From NCBI GenBank assembly GCA_014360825.1, contig JACIWT010000011.1, positions 1-64,000 on the forward strand: a stretch of 64,000 nt of DNA. The letters run 5' to 3'. The notes beneath the pieces were generated by a model. It did not search any database. It was not told the DNA's origin and was given only the letters and a program-made list of their open reading frames with translations. This DNA is from Chloroflexota bacterium. GTDB lineage: Bacteria > Chloroflexota > Anaerolineae > UBA2200 > JACIWT01. The position numbers and the translations under genes were made by a program. Positions 1 to 7,445 of the stretch are shown here, one piece after another; within the stretch, counting starts at the first letter, position 1; each line of letters begins with the position of its first letter.

Positions 1-2534
1 CGCTCGGTCAGGATTTCCATCCAGTAGACCGCATTGGCGCCACCTGTGTTGACTCCTTCGCGGGCCTGATAGTCCGACCTGCCCAGCATTTTGCGCACGG
101 CGTTCAGGGCCTTGGGGCGGGCGGTGAGCCAGGCGCTGGTGGGGTCATCGGCGTTCACCGGCGCGGCCTCAAACCCCAGCCTGCGGGTCAGGGCCATGAC
201 CTCTTCCAGGGTGCTGTCGTAGTCCAGGCCCTTGCCCCGCGCCTTCTTCTGCCAGTAGGTGTAGGGCACCGGGTAGCGCGTGGGCTGGCCCTTCTGCACC
301 ACGAAGACGCTGGTGCGATTGGTCGCCCCTTCAAACACCTGCAGGCTGCTCAGGTCGTCCACGTGCAGCACCCGCAGGGGAATGCCCTCACCCCCGGCCC
401 CTCTCCCGCTAGCGGGAGAGGGGAGTGTGAAGCGGCGGAAGCCCTGGCCAGCGCCTGCGGTCTTCCACACGCTCTGGGTGATGACGAAGCCCAGTTTCCC
501 ACCCTCCTTCAGATAGCGGTCAATGGCTACATAAGCCATCAGCGTGGATATATCTTTCTTGCCCTTTCCCAGGATGGTGTCCATGCCCGAGTGGACAAAC
601 AATCCGTAATCCTGCCACAGAGGCGCGCTTTGTTCTCTGTATCCCTGGGGCAAACTCTCCCAGTTGATCCAGGGCGGATTGCCCACCACGTAGTCGAAGG
701 GTTCCAGGAAGAGGGGCATGAAGGCGTTCTTGAGCACCCGCGCCCAGATGCTATCCAGCCCCCGGCGGTGCAGATCCGTCAGCCGCCCGTAGAGTTCCGC
801 CAGCGCCGCCTCGCTTTCCGGATGGGCGGCCACGTCGGGCAGTTCCGCCCGGCAGCGCTGCAGGAAAGCCTCCGGGCTGAAGTCGCCCTTCACGTATTCC
901 TCCAGGATGGCGGTCAGGCGGTCCATCTCCGGGCGGGAGTCAATCACCTCGGGCACGGGGAGTTCCCCTACTGCGGTGTCCAAGATGCGCCGGTTGTAGT
1001 CCGTCAATTCGCGCCCCCTAGACGGGGTCAGGATGCTATCGGCCAGATAGATGGGGATTTCCACCTCGCGGCGGCGGTAGGGCAGGAGATCGGCGATGGC
1101 CAGCAGGTAGTTCACCCGCGCCGCCAGCACCGCCAGTGGGTTGAGGTCAATCCCCACTACGCTGTTCAGGATGATCTCCAGCGTGTCCGCTTCGGCCAGG
1201 CCGGCCTCCTGGCAGTTGGCTTTGAGGCCGCGGATGGCCAGCACCAGGAAGGTGCCGGAGCCGCAGGCGGGATCCAGCAGGCGCTTGTTGGGTGTGGGGA
1301 TGCGCTTGCCGGGTTTGGGTGGCAGGAAGAGCGGCTCGTTCAACTGGGTCAGGAGGCGCTCGGCCAGCCAGTCCGGGGTGTAGAACTCGCCCAGGTCGTG
1401 GCGGATCTCGCGCGGCAAAAGGTAGTGGTACAGTTTCTTGAGTAGGTCGCGGGCCGAGTGAGGGTCATCCTGCACGGTGGCGGGATTGTACTCCGCCAGG
1501 CGGCCCAGGGTATCGCGCAGCGCCTCCTCCACTTCATCGTCCCAGGCGCTCAGATACCAGGAGAAGAAATCGCCCTCCAGGAGGTTTTTCAGCCCCAGGG
1601 CGCGGAAGATGTCGCCTTCCTCCATCCCTTTCAGTTCGTGGCGTAACGCTTCGCCCTGGAGGTTGGCGATGGTGGTCAGCGGCGTGGTGCCGAGGGCCCC
1701 GCCGGCGTGCGCTTGTAGAACCAGCCGGGCGATGTTTTTGACCAGGAACGAGAAGTAGGTGTGGATGGCGAAGAACAGGCGCGGTGCGTCCACCTGGCCG
1801 GGCTTGAGCCCCATGCCCCGCGCGAACTCGTGCAACTCTCCCTTGTGCTTGAGTTTGCCTTCGGCGGCCTCGTAGCCGGCCACCTCGCCGAAGAAGAGGC
1901 GCCATTGGGCGTAGAGACTCGCGGGCAGGCCCTCGGCGTGGGCTTCCAGGGCATTGTAGAAGGCCCGCGTTACTCGCTGGCTGTAGATGTTCTGGCTGCC
2001 GAAGTCCTCCACCAGGTTGTCGGGGATCAGGGCGCGCCCCGAGGCCAAGGAAAAGAGGGAGCGCAGGAACCGCTCGGCCGAGGCGCGGTTGACCGCCAGC
2101 GGTTGTTCGGTGAGGTAGTGGCCCTCGTGGTAGCGGACGAAGATGACGTAGTGCCCGTCAATGACGGCACCCAACAGGCGGTCGCGGCCGTGGCGCTCTT
2201 TGCTCGCCAGTCCCGCGATGTAATCTTTGGTTTGCTGGACGGCGTGCCGGGTGTGGCCGTGGTCCAAGGAGTCGCGCAGGGAACCCGGCGGTTCGTACTC
2301 GATGACGAAGCGGTTGTACACGGCGTCGGCGCGCCCGGTGGCCAGGGTGTACTCCTGGCGGAAGGTTACGCTCACGCCCAGGTCGTCGGCAATGGCGGCG
2401 ATGGCGTTGTTCATGGCGTGCTCGAACTCAGCTTCGTTGCGGGCCTCCCGAGCCGCTGTCTGGATACGCTGCGCGAACTCCGGGCTCACCCGGCGAATGT
2501 ACTCGTATTGTTCGGTGATGGAACGTTCGCCCAT
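1..2534 (-). CDS. N6-adenine DNA methyltransferase / type IIG-like restriction-modification protein (3' end outside window)
   Basis: Open from ATG at 2534 (ribosome site GGAGGGG a few bases upstream) to the window edge, at least 844 codons. The translation has the class I SAM-binding motif LLDPACGSGTFL near residue 400 and the adenine-methylase catalytic motif NPPW near residue 600, so it should methylate adenine N6 in DNA. The first ~300 residues carry no motif I recognise; in family terms (Eco57I/BREX PglX-like enzymes) an N-terminal region of this size may hold nuclease or target-recognition functions. No other restriction or BREX gene is visible in the window, so the system type is undecided. 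Odd: a perfect 26-bp palindrome (398-423) sits in frame just after the catalytic region and encodes a low-complexity Pro/Gly-rich insert. Confidence 0.85.
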   Translation of the reverse strand, partial: MGERSITEQYEYIRRVSPEFAQRIQTAAREARNEAEFEHAMNNAIAAIADDLGVSVTFRQEYTLATGRADAVYNRFVIEYEPPGSLRDSLDHGHTRHAVQQTKDYIAGLASKERHGRDRLLGAVIDGHYVIFVRYHEGHYLTEQPLAVNRASAERFLRSLFSLASGRALIPDNLVEDFGSQNIYSQRVTRAFYNALEAHAEGLPASLYAQWRLFFGEVAGYEAAEGKLKHKGELHEFARGMGLKPGQVDAPRLFFAIHTYFSFLVKNIARLVLQAHAGGALGTTPLTTIANLQGEALRHELKGMEEGDIFRALGLKNLLEGDFFSWYLSAWDDEVEEALRDTLGRLAEYNPATVQDDPHSARDLLKKLYHYLLPREIRHDLGEFYTPDWLAERLLTQLNEPLFLPPKPGKRIPTPNKRLLDPACGSGTFLVLAIRGLKANCQEAGLAEADTLEIILNSVVGIDLNPLAVLAARVNYLLAIADLLPYRRREVEIPIYLADSILTPSRGRELTDYNRRILDTAVGELPVPEVIDSRPEMDRLTAILEEYVKGDFSPEAFLQRCRAELPDVAAHPESEAALAELYGRLTDLHRRGLDSIWARVLKNAFMPLFLEPFDYVVGNPPWINWESLPQGYREQSAPLWQDYGLFVHSGMDTILGKGKKDISTLMAYVAIDRYLKEGGKLGFVITQSVWKTAGAGQGFRRFTLPSPASGRGAGGEGIPLRVLHVDDLSSLQVFEGATNRTSVFVVQKGQPTRYPVPYTYWQKKARGKGLDYDSTLEEVMALTRRLGFEAAPVNADDPTSAWLTARPKALNAVRKMLGRSDYQAREGVNTGGANAVYWMEILTE
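398..423. repeat. Perfect 26-bp palindrome inserted in the methylase reading frame
   Basis: The sequence is its own reverse complement around the centre GCTAGC, with C4/G4 ends. It lies inside the methylase gene and is read there as part of a Pro/Ser/Gly/Arg-rich stretch (TLPSPASGRGAGGEG) of about 15 residues that interrupts otherwise normal sequence. It resembles the dispersed palindromic elements known from intergenic regions of many bacteria. Confidence 0.8.
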
Positions 2535-2558
2535 CGCCCCTCCATTGATAACCCTATG

Positions 2559-2587
2559 GTAGGGGCACGGCAATGCCGCGCCCCTAC
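2559..2587. repeat. Intergenic palindrome of the GTAGGGGC family, copy 1
   Basis: Imperfect palindrome with 14-nt arms (GTAGGGGCACGGCA and its complement, one mismatch). A related copy lies at 9530-9557. It sits between the methylase start and the YhhN gene end; the TAG within its arm is the stop codon of the YhhN gene. It may also act as a transcript-end hairpin. Confidence 0.75.
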
Positions 2588-3333
2588 GGTGCTACATACA
2601 ACGCACTGGCCGTGGAGAACACGATCAACGCCTGGCCCGCGATGTAGGTCAGCCACACCACATCGCCCACCAGAGTCCAGACGTTGCCCCGGAAAAGTTC
2701 GTTGCCCAGGATGGTGTCGGAGACCAGGAATAGGATCGCCCCCAAGGCCAGGGGGATGAAGCGTGGCTCCTGCACGGCCAGGGCCACGGCCAGTCCAACC
2801 ATTGCCGATAGGAGCAGGGCATAGCCCAGCGAGCCGTAATTCAGCACCGCCGGGGCCTGTGGGCCGCGGATCAGGGCCCACCAGGTGGCCAGGGCCACTA
2901 TGAAAAGCGCGGCCAGCGAGAGGATTCGCGCCCGCCCGTCGGTCAGCCCCAGCGCCCCACCCAATCGCAGGTAGGCGGCGATGTAGAAGATGTGCCCCAG
3001 GCCGAAGGCCACCATGCCGTAGATAACCCGCTCCGGCATGGGGATGATCTCGGCGGCCATAATCAGGTCGCCCAGGAAGCCGCAGGCCATGCCCACTACG
3101 ATGAGCGCGGTGTAGCCGGCCAGCGGCCTCACACCCGCGCCGGCCCGCCACCATATCACCGCGCACAACACGAGAATGAACGAGGAGGCCATGCGGTTGG
3201 GCAGCGGGATGCGGTTGGTGCGGGTCTCGTTGAGCGGCCCGAAGGCGAAGCCGAAGACGAGCAGCATCGCCCACGAGAATAGCAGCACGTACAGCAGCCC
3301 GCGATAGGGTTGAGGGATGAGGAATGGATACAT
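2584..3333 (-). CDS. YhhN/TMEM86-family membrane protein (lysoplasmalogenase-like)
   Basis: 249 residues, starting at ATG 3333 (MYPFLIPQ) with a strong ribosome site GGAGGTGACC; a longer reading frame upstream lacks one. Seven to eight hydrophobic segments span almost the whole protein, with the family's polar pair G-D-L-I near residue 85 and the V-S-D-T-I-L-G-N and V-Y-x-A-G-Q-like segments toward the C-terminus. Characterised relatives hydrolyse the vinyl-ether bond of lysoplasmalogens; in bacteria the role is mostly inferred. The stop codon lies inside a dispersed palindrome. Confidence 0.8.
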   Translation of the reverse strand: MYPFLIPQPYRGLLYVLLFSWAMLLVFGFAFGPLNETRTNRIPLPNRMASSFILVLCAVIWWRAGAGVRPLAGYTALIVVGMACGFLGDLIMAAEIIPMPERVIYGMVAFGLGHIFYIAAYLRLGGALGLTDGRARILSLAALFIVALATWWALIRGPQAPAVLNYGSLGYALLLSAMVGLAVALAVQEPRFIPLALGAILFLVSDTILGNELFRGNVWTLVGDVVWLTYIAGQALIVFSTASALYVAP

Positions 3334-3466
3334 GGTCACCTCCATTGGCCTGCGCTGGGCAGAGAGACTGCTTGTTAACACCTATTATAACGCAAGGCAT
3401 TGGTGGCCGCAAGTACGACGGGGGTTTGTTTGCTGCACCACTCAGGCGATTGAAATCGCCCCTGGA

Positions 3467-3518
3467 GGGCACATCCGTGCCATCCGTCCACCTGCGTGGA
3501 CGGGAACCTTCGGCGTCC
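3467..3518 (+). repeat. 52-nt direct repeat, unit A
   Basis: Begins GGGCACATCCGTGCCA, contains the palindrome CGTCCACCTGCGTGGACG and ends at GGCGTCC. It matches unit B (3593-3644) with two mismatches. Confidence 0.85.
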
Positions 3519-3592
3519 TATTGTTCTCCAGCAGTTGCACTGCCGGCAGTAGAAGCCAACTCGCGGCAGTGCAACTGCCGCTGAACAATGGG

Positions 3593-3644
3593 GGGCACAT
3601 CCGTGCCAGCCGTCCACCTGCGTGGACGGGAACCTTCAGCGTCC
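3593..3644 (+). repeat. 52-nt direct repeat, unit B
   Basis: Second copy of the unit at 3467-3518, two substitutions, same orientation, 126 bp apart start to start. Both contain GGGCACATCCGTGCC and CGTCCACCTGCGTGGACG, each able to form a hairpin. Confidence 0.85.
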
Positions 3645-3707
3645 CCGTAGGGGGACGCCCGGCCCACGGGGTCCTGGAGGCGCGGTTTCAACCGCCAGGT
3701 ATTGTTA

Positions 3708-5111
3708 CTACGGGCACCCGGCTTTGTAACACCAACTATGCACCTCTTCCCCCGCCGCATTCCACAATATTGCCTTATCCCCATCGTCATTCCAAACATA
3801 GCCCTTCATCCAGAAGAGGTCAGTTGGCGGGTTAGATGGTTGAGCGTCCGCCCCGCTGTGCACTCGCACCCAAGATAAAGCCTCCAGTACAAAATCTGGT
3901 GGGAAGGTATACCACTGGTCTCCCTCCACAGACTGGATTTTCCAATCCTTCATCACCTGCGCGAATGGCCCCTCGTTGTAGATCTCCACGTATTCATCCC
4001 GTCCCTTGTATACGAGGTCTATGATGCGCAGCACGCCGTAGGGGGTGGGGGTCATCGTCGGCGTGGCTGTGCGGGTGGGCGTGTGGGTGGGGGTGGAGGT
4101 GCGGGTGGCCGTTTGAGTCGGCGTGGGAGTGTGGGTTCGGGTCGGGGTGATGGTCGGGGTCGAGGTCTCAGTGGGCAGGGGCGTGGCCACGCGATCCACT
4201 TTGATCAGCAGCGGTAGCCAGAGCCGGGGTATCCGATCCGCGTGAACGGTGTAGGTGATGCCGGTGGTCGTTACCGTTACCGTGCCGTAGATATCCGTTC
4301 GGTAGATAGTCGCTCCTGTCGCCTGCAGCCGATCCAACACCTCTTGGTGGGGATGCCCATCCCGGTTCCCGGCTCCCACGGAGATGATGGCCACCGCCGG
4401 CCCTACTGCGGTCAGGAAAGGCTCGGTCGAAGAGGTGCGGCTGCCATGATGCGCCACCTTCAGGATCTCGGCGTCCAGCCGCAGTCCCGAGGCGAGCATC
4501 GCCGTCTCCCCGGCCGCCTCTACATCGCCGGTCAGGAGGAAATCCACCGCCCCGTAGGAAGCGCGCAGGACGATGGAGTTGTTGTTGGTGTCCGCAGTGA
4601 GGGCAGAGGGATGGAGAACCGTGGTGGTCATCGCCGTGCCCCAGGTGAGGATGTCGCCGGTCCGCGCGATCACTGTTGGGATTGCGCAGGCGGCGACCAG
4701 GTCGAAGAAGTCCTGACAGGCTCGGGTGTCACAGTCCTCTCCGTTATGTACCACCTGTTGCACCGGGAACGTTCTGAGGATAGCGCTCAGTCCACCCACG
4801 TGATCCTGGTGGGCATGGGTCAGCACCACTACCTCGACATCCGTGATGCCGCGGGTCATCAGATAGTCGGCGATGACCGTTCCAGCGCTGACGGGACCGC
4901 CATCCACGAGGATATCCCAACCGTCCGGGGTGCGGACCCAGATCGCATCCCCCTGACCCACGTCGAAGAAGGTAACCGATGCTGGCGGACCAACTTGGTG
5001 TGGTGCGTTAGGCGACTGGGTCGGCGGCGAGGCCAGGACCCGGCCCACAACCGCCCATAATAGGCCGGCGAATAGGGCCAGTAACAGAAGCCGCGCCCGT
5101 TTGCCGTTCAT
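3708..5111 (-). CDS. Secreted metallo-beta-lactamase-fold (ComEC C-domain-like) protein with Thr/Pro linker and lamin-tail domain
   Basis: About 467 residues. An N-terminal signal segment (LLLLALFAGLLWAVVG) is followed by an MBL domain with V-T-F-F-D-V-G-Q-G-D, the metal motif T-H-A-H-Q-D-H and later D-F-L-L-T-G-D-V-E and V-A-H-H-G-S, as in the hydrolase domain of ComEC. A stretch R-L-W-L-P-L-L-I-K follows, then ~45 residues of T-P-T repeats, then a C-terminal lamin-tail-like domain (IIDLVYKG…EYVEIYNEG). Known relatives are predicted extracellular nucleases; the substrate here is not shown. GTG 5114 or ATG 5111 could start it; GGAGGG lies 7-10 nt upstream. Secretion plus a lamin-tail domain suggests DNA or phosphoester hydrolysis outside the cell, which is inference. 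Confidence 0.8.
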   Translation of the reverse strand: MNGKRARLLLLALFAGLLWAVVGRVLASPPTQSPNAPHQVGPPASVTFFDVGQGDAIWVRTPDGWDILVDGGPVSAGTVIADYLMTRGITDVEVVVLTHAHQDHVGGLSAILRTFPVQQVVHNGEDCDTRACQDFFDLVAACAIPTVIARTGDILTWGTAMTTTVLHPSALTADTNNNSIVLRASYGAVDFLLTGDVEAAGETAMLASGLRLDAEILKVAHHGSRTSSTEPFLTAVGPAVAIISVGAGNRDGHPHQEVLDRLQATGATIYRTDIYGTVTVTTTGITYTVHADRIPRLWLPLLIKVDRVATPLPTETSTPTITPTRTHTPTPTQTATRTSTPTHTPTRTATPTMTPTPYGVLRIIDLVYKGRDEYVEIYNEGPFAQVMKDWKIQSVEGDQWYTFPPDFVLEALSWVRVHSGADAQPSNPPTDLFWMKGYVWNDDGDKAILWNAAGEEVHSWCYKAGCP

Positions 5112-5345
5112 CACGCTTTACCCTCCGGAGTCTGTGGGCCACGCTATACAATTCTCAGCCGATTTCTATGATGAACTGTTTCCTTATGCTTGGGCTGTAG
5201 TCTTCCTGGTCTTGGTTCTGACTAAGTTGTCTGGTGAAGGCTGGCCTACGGCTCTCAAGTCACCAGCACGCTATGTGAAACAGTTTCGAAGAAAAAGGAG
5301 CCGTCCCTTTTCTGGGAGCAGCCCCCGAACGAGCGTTGCAGCAAC

Positions 5346-7073
5346 TTATGTGGACCCTGGCTTCAGCAAGATCGGCAGCCACAACTTGAGGCGCTGGTAC
5401 GCGCCGAAATCTTTGAGCACTGTGACGCTGTCATCTCCGGTGTTGGAAACCATCACGTATTTGGTGACTGGGTTGGCGGCGATGCCCTGCCGGGGAGCCT
5501 GGCCGACGTTGAACGTGGCGACCCAATGGTTGATGTTGGCGTTGTACACATACACCTTATTGGTGGGGACCGTCGTCACCCAGACGTTGTTCGTGGCGGT
5601 GTCCACAGCAAGGGCGTAGAGGCCGTTGCCGATGTCAGGTGGGTCCACCAGGCGTTCCACGGTATCGGTGTTGCCGTCCATGATGATCAGTTTGCCGTAG
5701 GTGGAGGCGACGTAGACCTTATGAGACTGGGGTTGCACGCCGATGCCGTAGGGGCGCGGGGCGAAATTCGGGTCCAGCACGTTTTGGGCCAGGGGAATGG
5801 TCTTGACCAAGGTGTCCGTGTTGGCATTGATGACAGCGACGGTGCTACGATTGAAAGCGAATCCGCCGTAGTTGGACACATAGACCTTGTTTGCCGCCTC
5901 GTCCAACGCCAATCGCACCGGCTCGGTACCCACACTGATCTCTTTGATCACGCTAAGGGTGTTGCCATTGATGACCGTCACTGTACCACGCCCCGCATTG
6001 GCCACATAGACCTTATGGGTGGACGGGTTCACAATGATGCCCTGTGGCTGGCTCCCTGTCTCCAGGGCGATGGAATTGATGAAGTTCGGACCCGCGGTGT
6101 CGAAGACGGTGACCAAATCGGCGTCGGTGTTGGTAACGAAGAGGCGGCCGAGGCCGGGGTCCACCGCCAGTTCGTTGGGACTATGGTCCGCGCTGCCCCG
6201 GATACTGACGCGCCAGTTCTGGTTGCCATCAATGATGGCCAGGCTTTGGCTACCATTGTTGGCGACGTAGTATTTGTTCGTCGTCGTGTCCACCGCGACG
6301 CCGTAGGGTCGGAAGCCCACTGGCAATGTGTTCTCGACGTAGAATACGGGAGTGGGCGAGACAGTGGGCGTTGGGGTGATGGTGGGCGAGGGCTGGGTGG
6401 TGGGCGTCGGGGTGGGGCCAGAGCCTTCCAAGTCCATCCACACATCGTCAATGTAGGTGGTGCAAACGCCCTGGGCGTCTTCCACCAAGACCTCCACGAA
6501 GACCACGAGGCGGTCGGCCTGGGCGGTGGCGGTAACGCGCAGGAAACTCCATTCCTTGTCGCTCCAGTTCCAATCGCTCCACACCACCTGAATCGAATCG
6601 GGGTTGGCCACGCCACGGGGGTGGATGCCGATGCGCTTGGCCATCTTGTTGGGCTTCTGGGTGCCCGTCAGGCCATTCCAGGCGGTTTTGACCCATGCTT
6701 TGGCCCGATAGACCTCGCCAGCCTGGATGCGAACGCCAGGACCACCGCCCGGCAGGATGGTGGTGAGGGTGGTCTGGAAAATGCCTGCCCGGTAGGGGGT
6801 GCCTTCGCTCTCGATGGCCTGGGCGTACTGGCCGGCGAAAGCGTGGGTGGAGCGATAGAAGCGGGGAACAGGGCGATACTGGGCTCCCACATAGGGCACC
6901 CAGAACTCAGCGACCTCTCCATCGCCGTACATGTAATAAGAGCCCTCGAAATCCCCGTTCTGGACCAGGTTGATGCCTACCGGGGGGATTCCTTGGGCTG
7001 AAGTCGAGGTGTGCGCCTGAAGTAGTACCAGGCTCAGGGCGAGGAGAAGGATGGGGAACAGTCCTCTTTTCAT
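5346..7073 (-). CDS. Secreted YVTN beta-propeller protein
   Basis: 575 residues from ATG 7073, preceded by AAGGAGG; a longer frame to 7148 is less likely because the signal peptide MKRGLFPILLLALSLVLL begins here. Residues ~30-220 form a carbohydrate-binding-like domain (N-L-V-Q-N-G-D-F-E-G at its start, Y-I-D-D-V-W-M at its end, typical of such beta-sandwich modules). A short Thr/Pro linker follows, then a propeller of repeated blades with the pattern V-A-V-D, K-V-Y-V-A-N-x-G, V-T-V-I-N-G-N. The extreme C-terminus is L-K-L-W-L-P-I-L-L-K-P, the tail motif seen in several exported proteins of this window. No enzyme activity is evident; a surface binding or structural role is likely. Confidence 0.85.
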   Translation of the reverse strand: MKRGLFPILLLALSLVLLQAHTSTSAQGIPPVGINLVQNGDFEGSYYMYGDGEVAEFWVPYVGAQYRPVPRFYRSTHAFAGQYAQAIESEGTPYRAGIFQTTLTTILPGGGPGVRIQAGEVYRAKAWVKTAWNGLTGTQKPNKMAKRIGIHPRGVANPDSIQVVWSDWNWSDKEWSFLRVTATAQADRLVVFVEVLVEDAQGVCTTYIDDVWMDLEGSGPTPTPTTQPSPTITPTPTVSPTPVFYVENTLPVGFRPYGVAVDTTTNKYYVANNGSQSLAIIDGNQNWRVSIRGSADHSPNELAVDPGLGRLFVTNTDADLVTVFDTAGPNFINSIALETGSQPQGIIVNPSTHKVYVANAGRGTVTVINGNTLSVIKEISVGTEPVRLALDEAANKVYVSNYGGFAFNRSTVAVINANTDTLVKTIPLAQNVLDPNFAPRPYGIGVQPQSHKVYVASTYGKLIIMDGNTDTVERLVDPPDIGNGLYALAVDTATNNVWVTTVPTNKVYVYNANINHWVATFNVGQAPRQGIAANPVTKYVMVSNTGDDSVTVLKDFGAYQRLKLWLPILLKPGST

Positions 7074-7246
7074 GTCGTCTGTGCATCCTCCTTGTTTTGG
7101 ATTTCTGGCCCGGCCTGGCCCAGTGGGGATGGGGGAGCAGTTTGGCATAATGCGGGCGGGGCGGCCGGATTAGTGAGCATTGTAGCACGGTTGGGGCAGG
7201 CTGTCAACTGCACAGCCAGTGCCACTCGTTACTCGCTGGTATGCCT

Positions 7247-7275
7247 TTGCGTTTGGTGCATTTTCATGGTAAAAT
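7247..7275 (+). promoter_or_regulatory. Putative sigma70 promoter of tRNA-Arg(TCT)
   Basis: TTGCGT, 17-nt spacer, TAAAAT, ending 14 nt before the tRNA. Confidence 0.5.
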
Positions 7276-7289
7276 AAAAATAAAGATGA

Positions 7290-7362
7290 GCCCCTGTAGC
7301 TCAGTGGACAGAGCAGTGGCCTTCTAAGCCATGTGTCGTGCGTTCGAATCGCACCAGGGGTG
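7290..7362 (+). tRNA. tRNA-Arg (TCT)
   Basis: Full cloverleaf: acceptor GCCCCTG/CAGGGGT (G1-U72 wobble), D arm GCTC/GAGC, anticodon loop CTTCTAA giving TCT (codon AGA), T loop TTCGAAT. No encoded CCA. It shares its 3' part with an unused upstream extension of the following reading frame. Confidence 0.95.
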
Positions 7363-7445
7363 CTGAGATGCAGTTGACAGAGAGCACTTGCTTGCCGCCA
7401 AATGGTGCACCCTCATTCAGACCTTGGCGGCAAAGACGGAGCGAT

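Larger units (their letters stand above)
3334..3707. other. Repeat-rich intergenic region
   Basis: No credible gene. It holds two near-identical 52-nt direct repeats (3467-3518, 3593-3644), short palindromes GGCGATTGAAATCGCC (3445-3460), GCGGTTTCAACCGC (3684-3697), and a hairpin GCGGCAGT-GCA-ACTGCCGC (3563-3581) that is itself partly inverted relative to 3535-3544. Such elements look like dispersed intergenic repeats of this genome. Confidence 0.7.

Noticed and set aside
363-2759. Long plus-strand open frames (for example 363-1445 and 1761-2759)
   Set aside because: They are the antisense of the methylase gene; the minus-strand frame has catalytic motifs and a good ribosome site, the plus-strand frames have none.
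3467-3644. CRISPR array
   Set aside because: Only two units, each palindromic over most of its length, unequal to spacer-repeat structure, and no cas gene.
5280-5320. Weak stem with T run after the YVTN gene as a terminator
   Set aside because: Stem is short and mismatched; not convincing without folding energy.
7338-7445. Upstream start for the PBP inside the tRNA
   Set aside because: It would make the tRNA 3' end coding and bury the lipoprotein signal; ATG 7446 has a ribosome site and precedes the signal directly.
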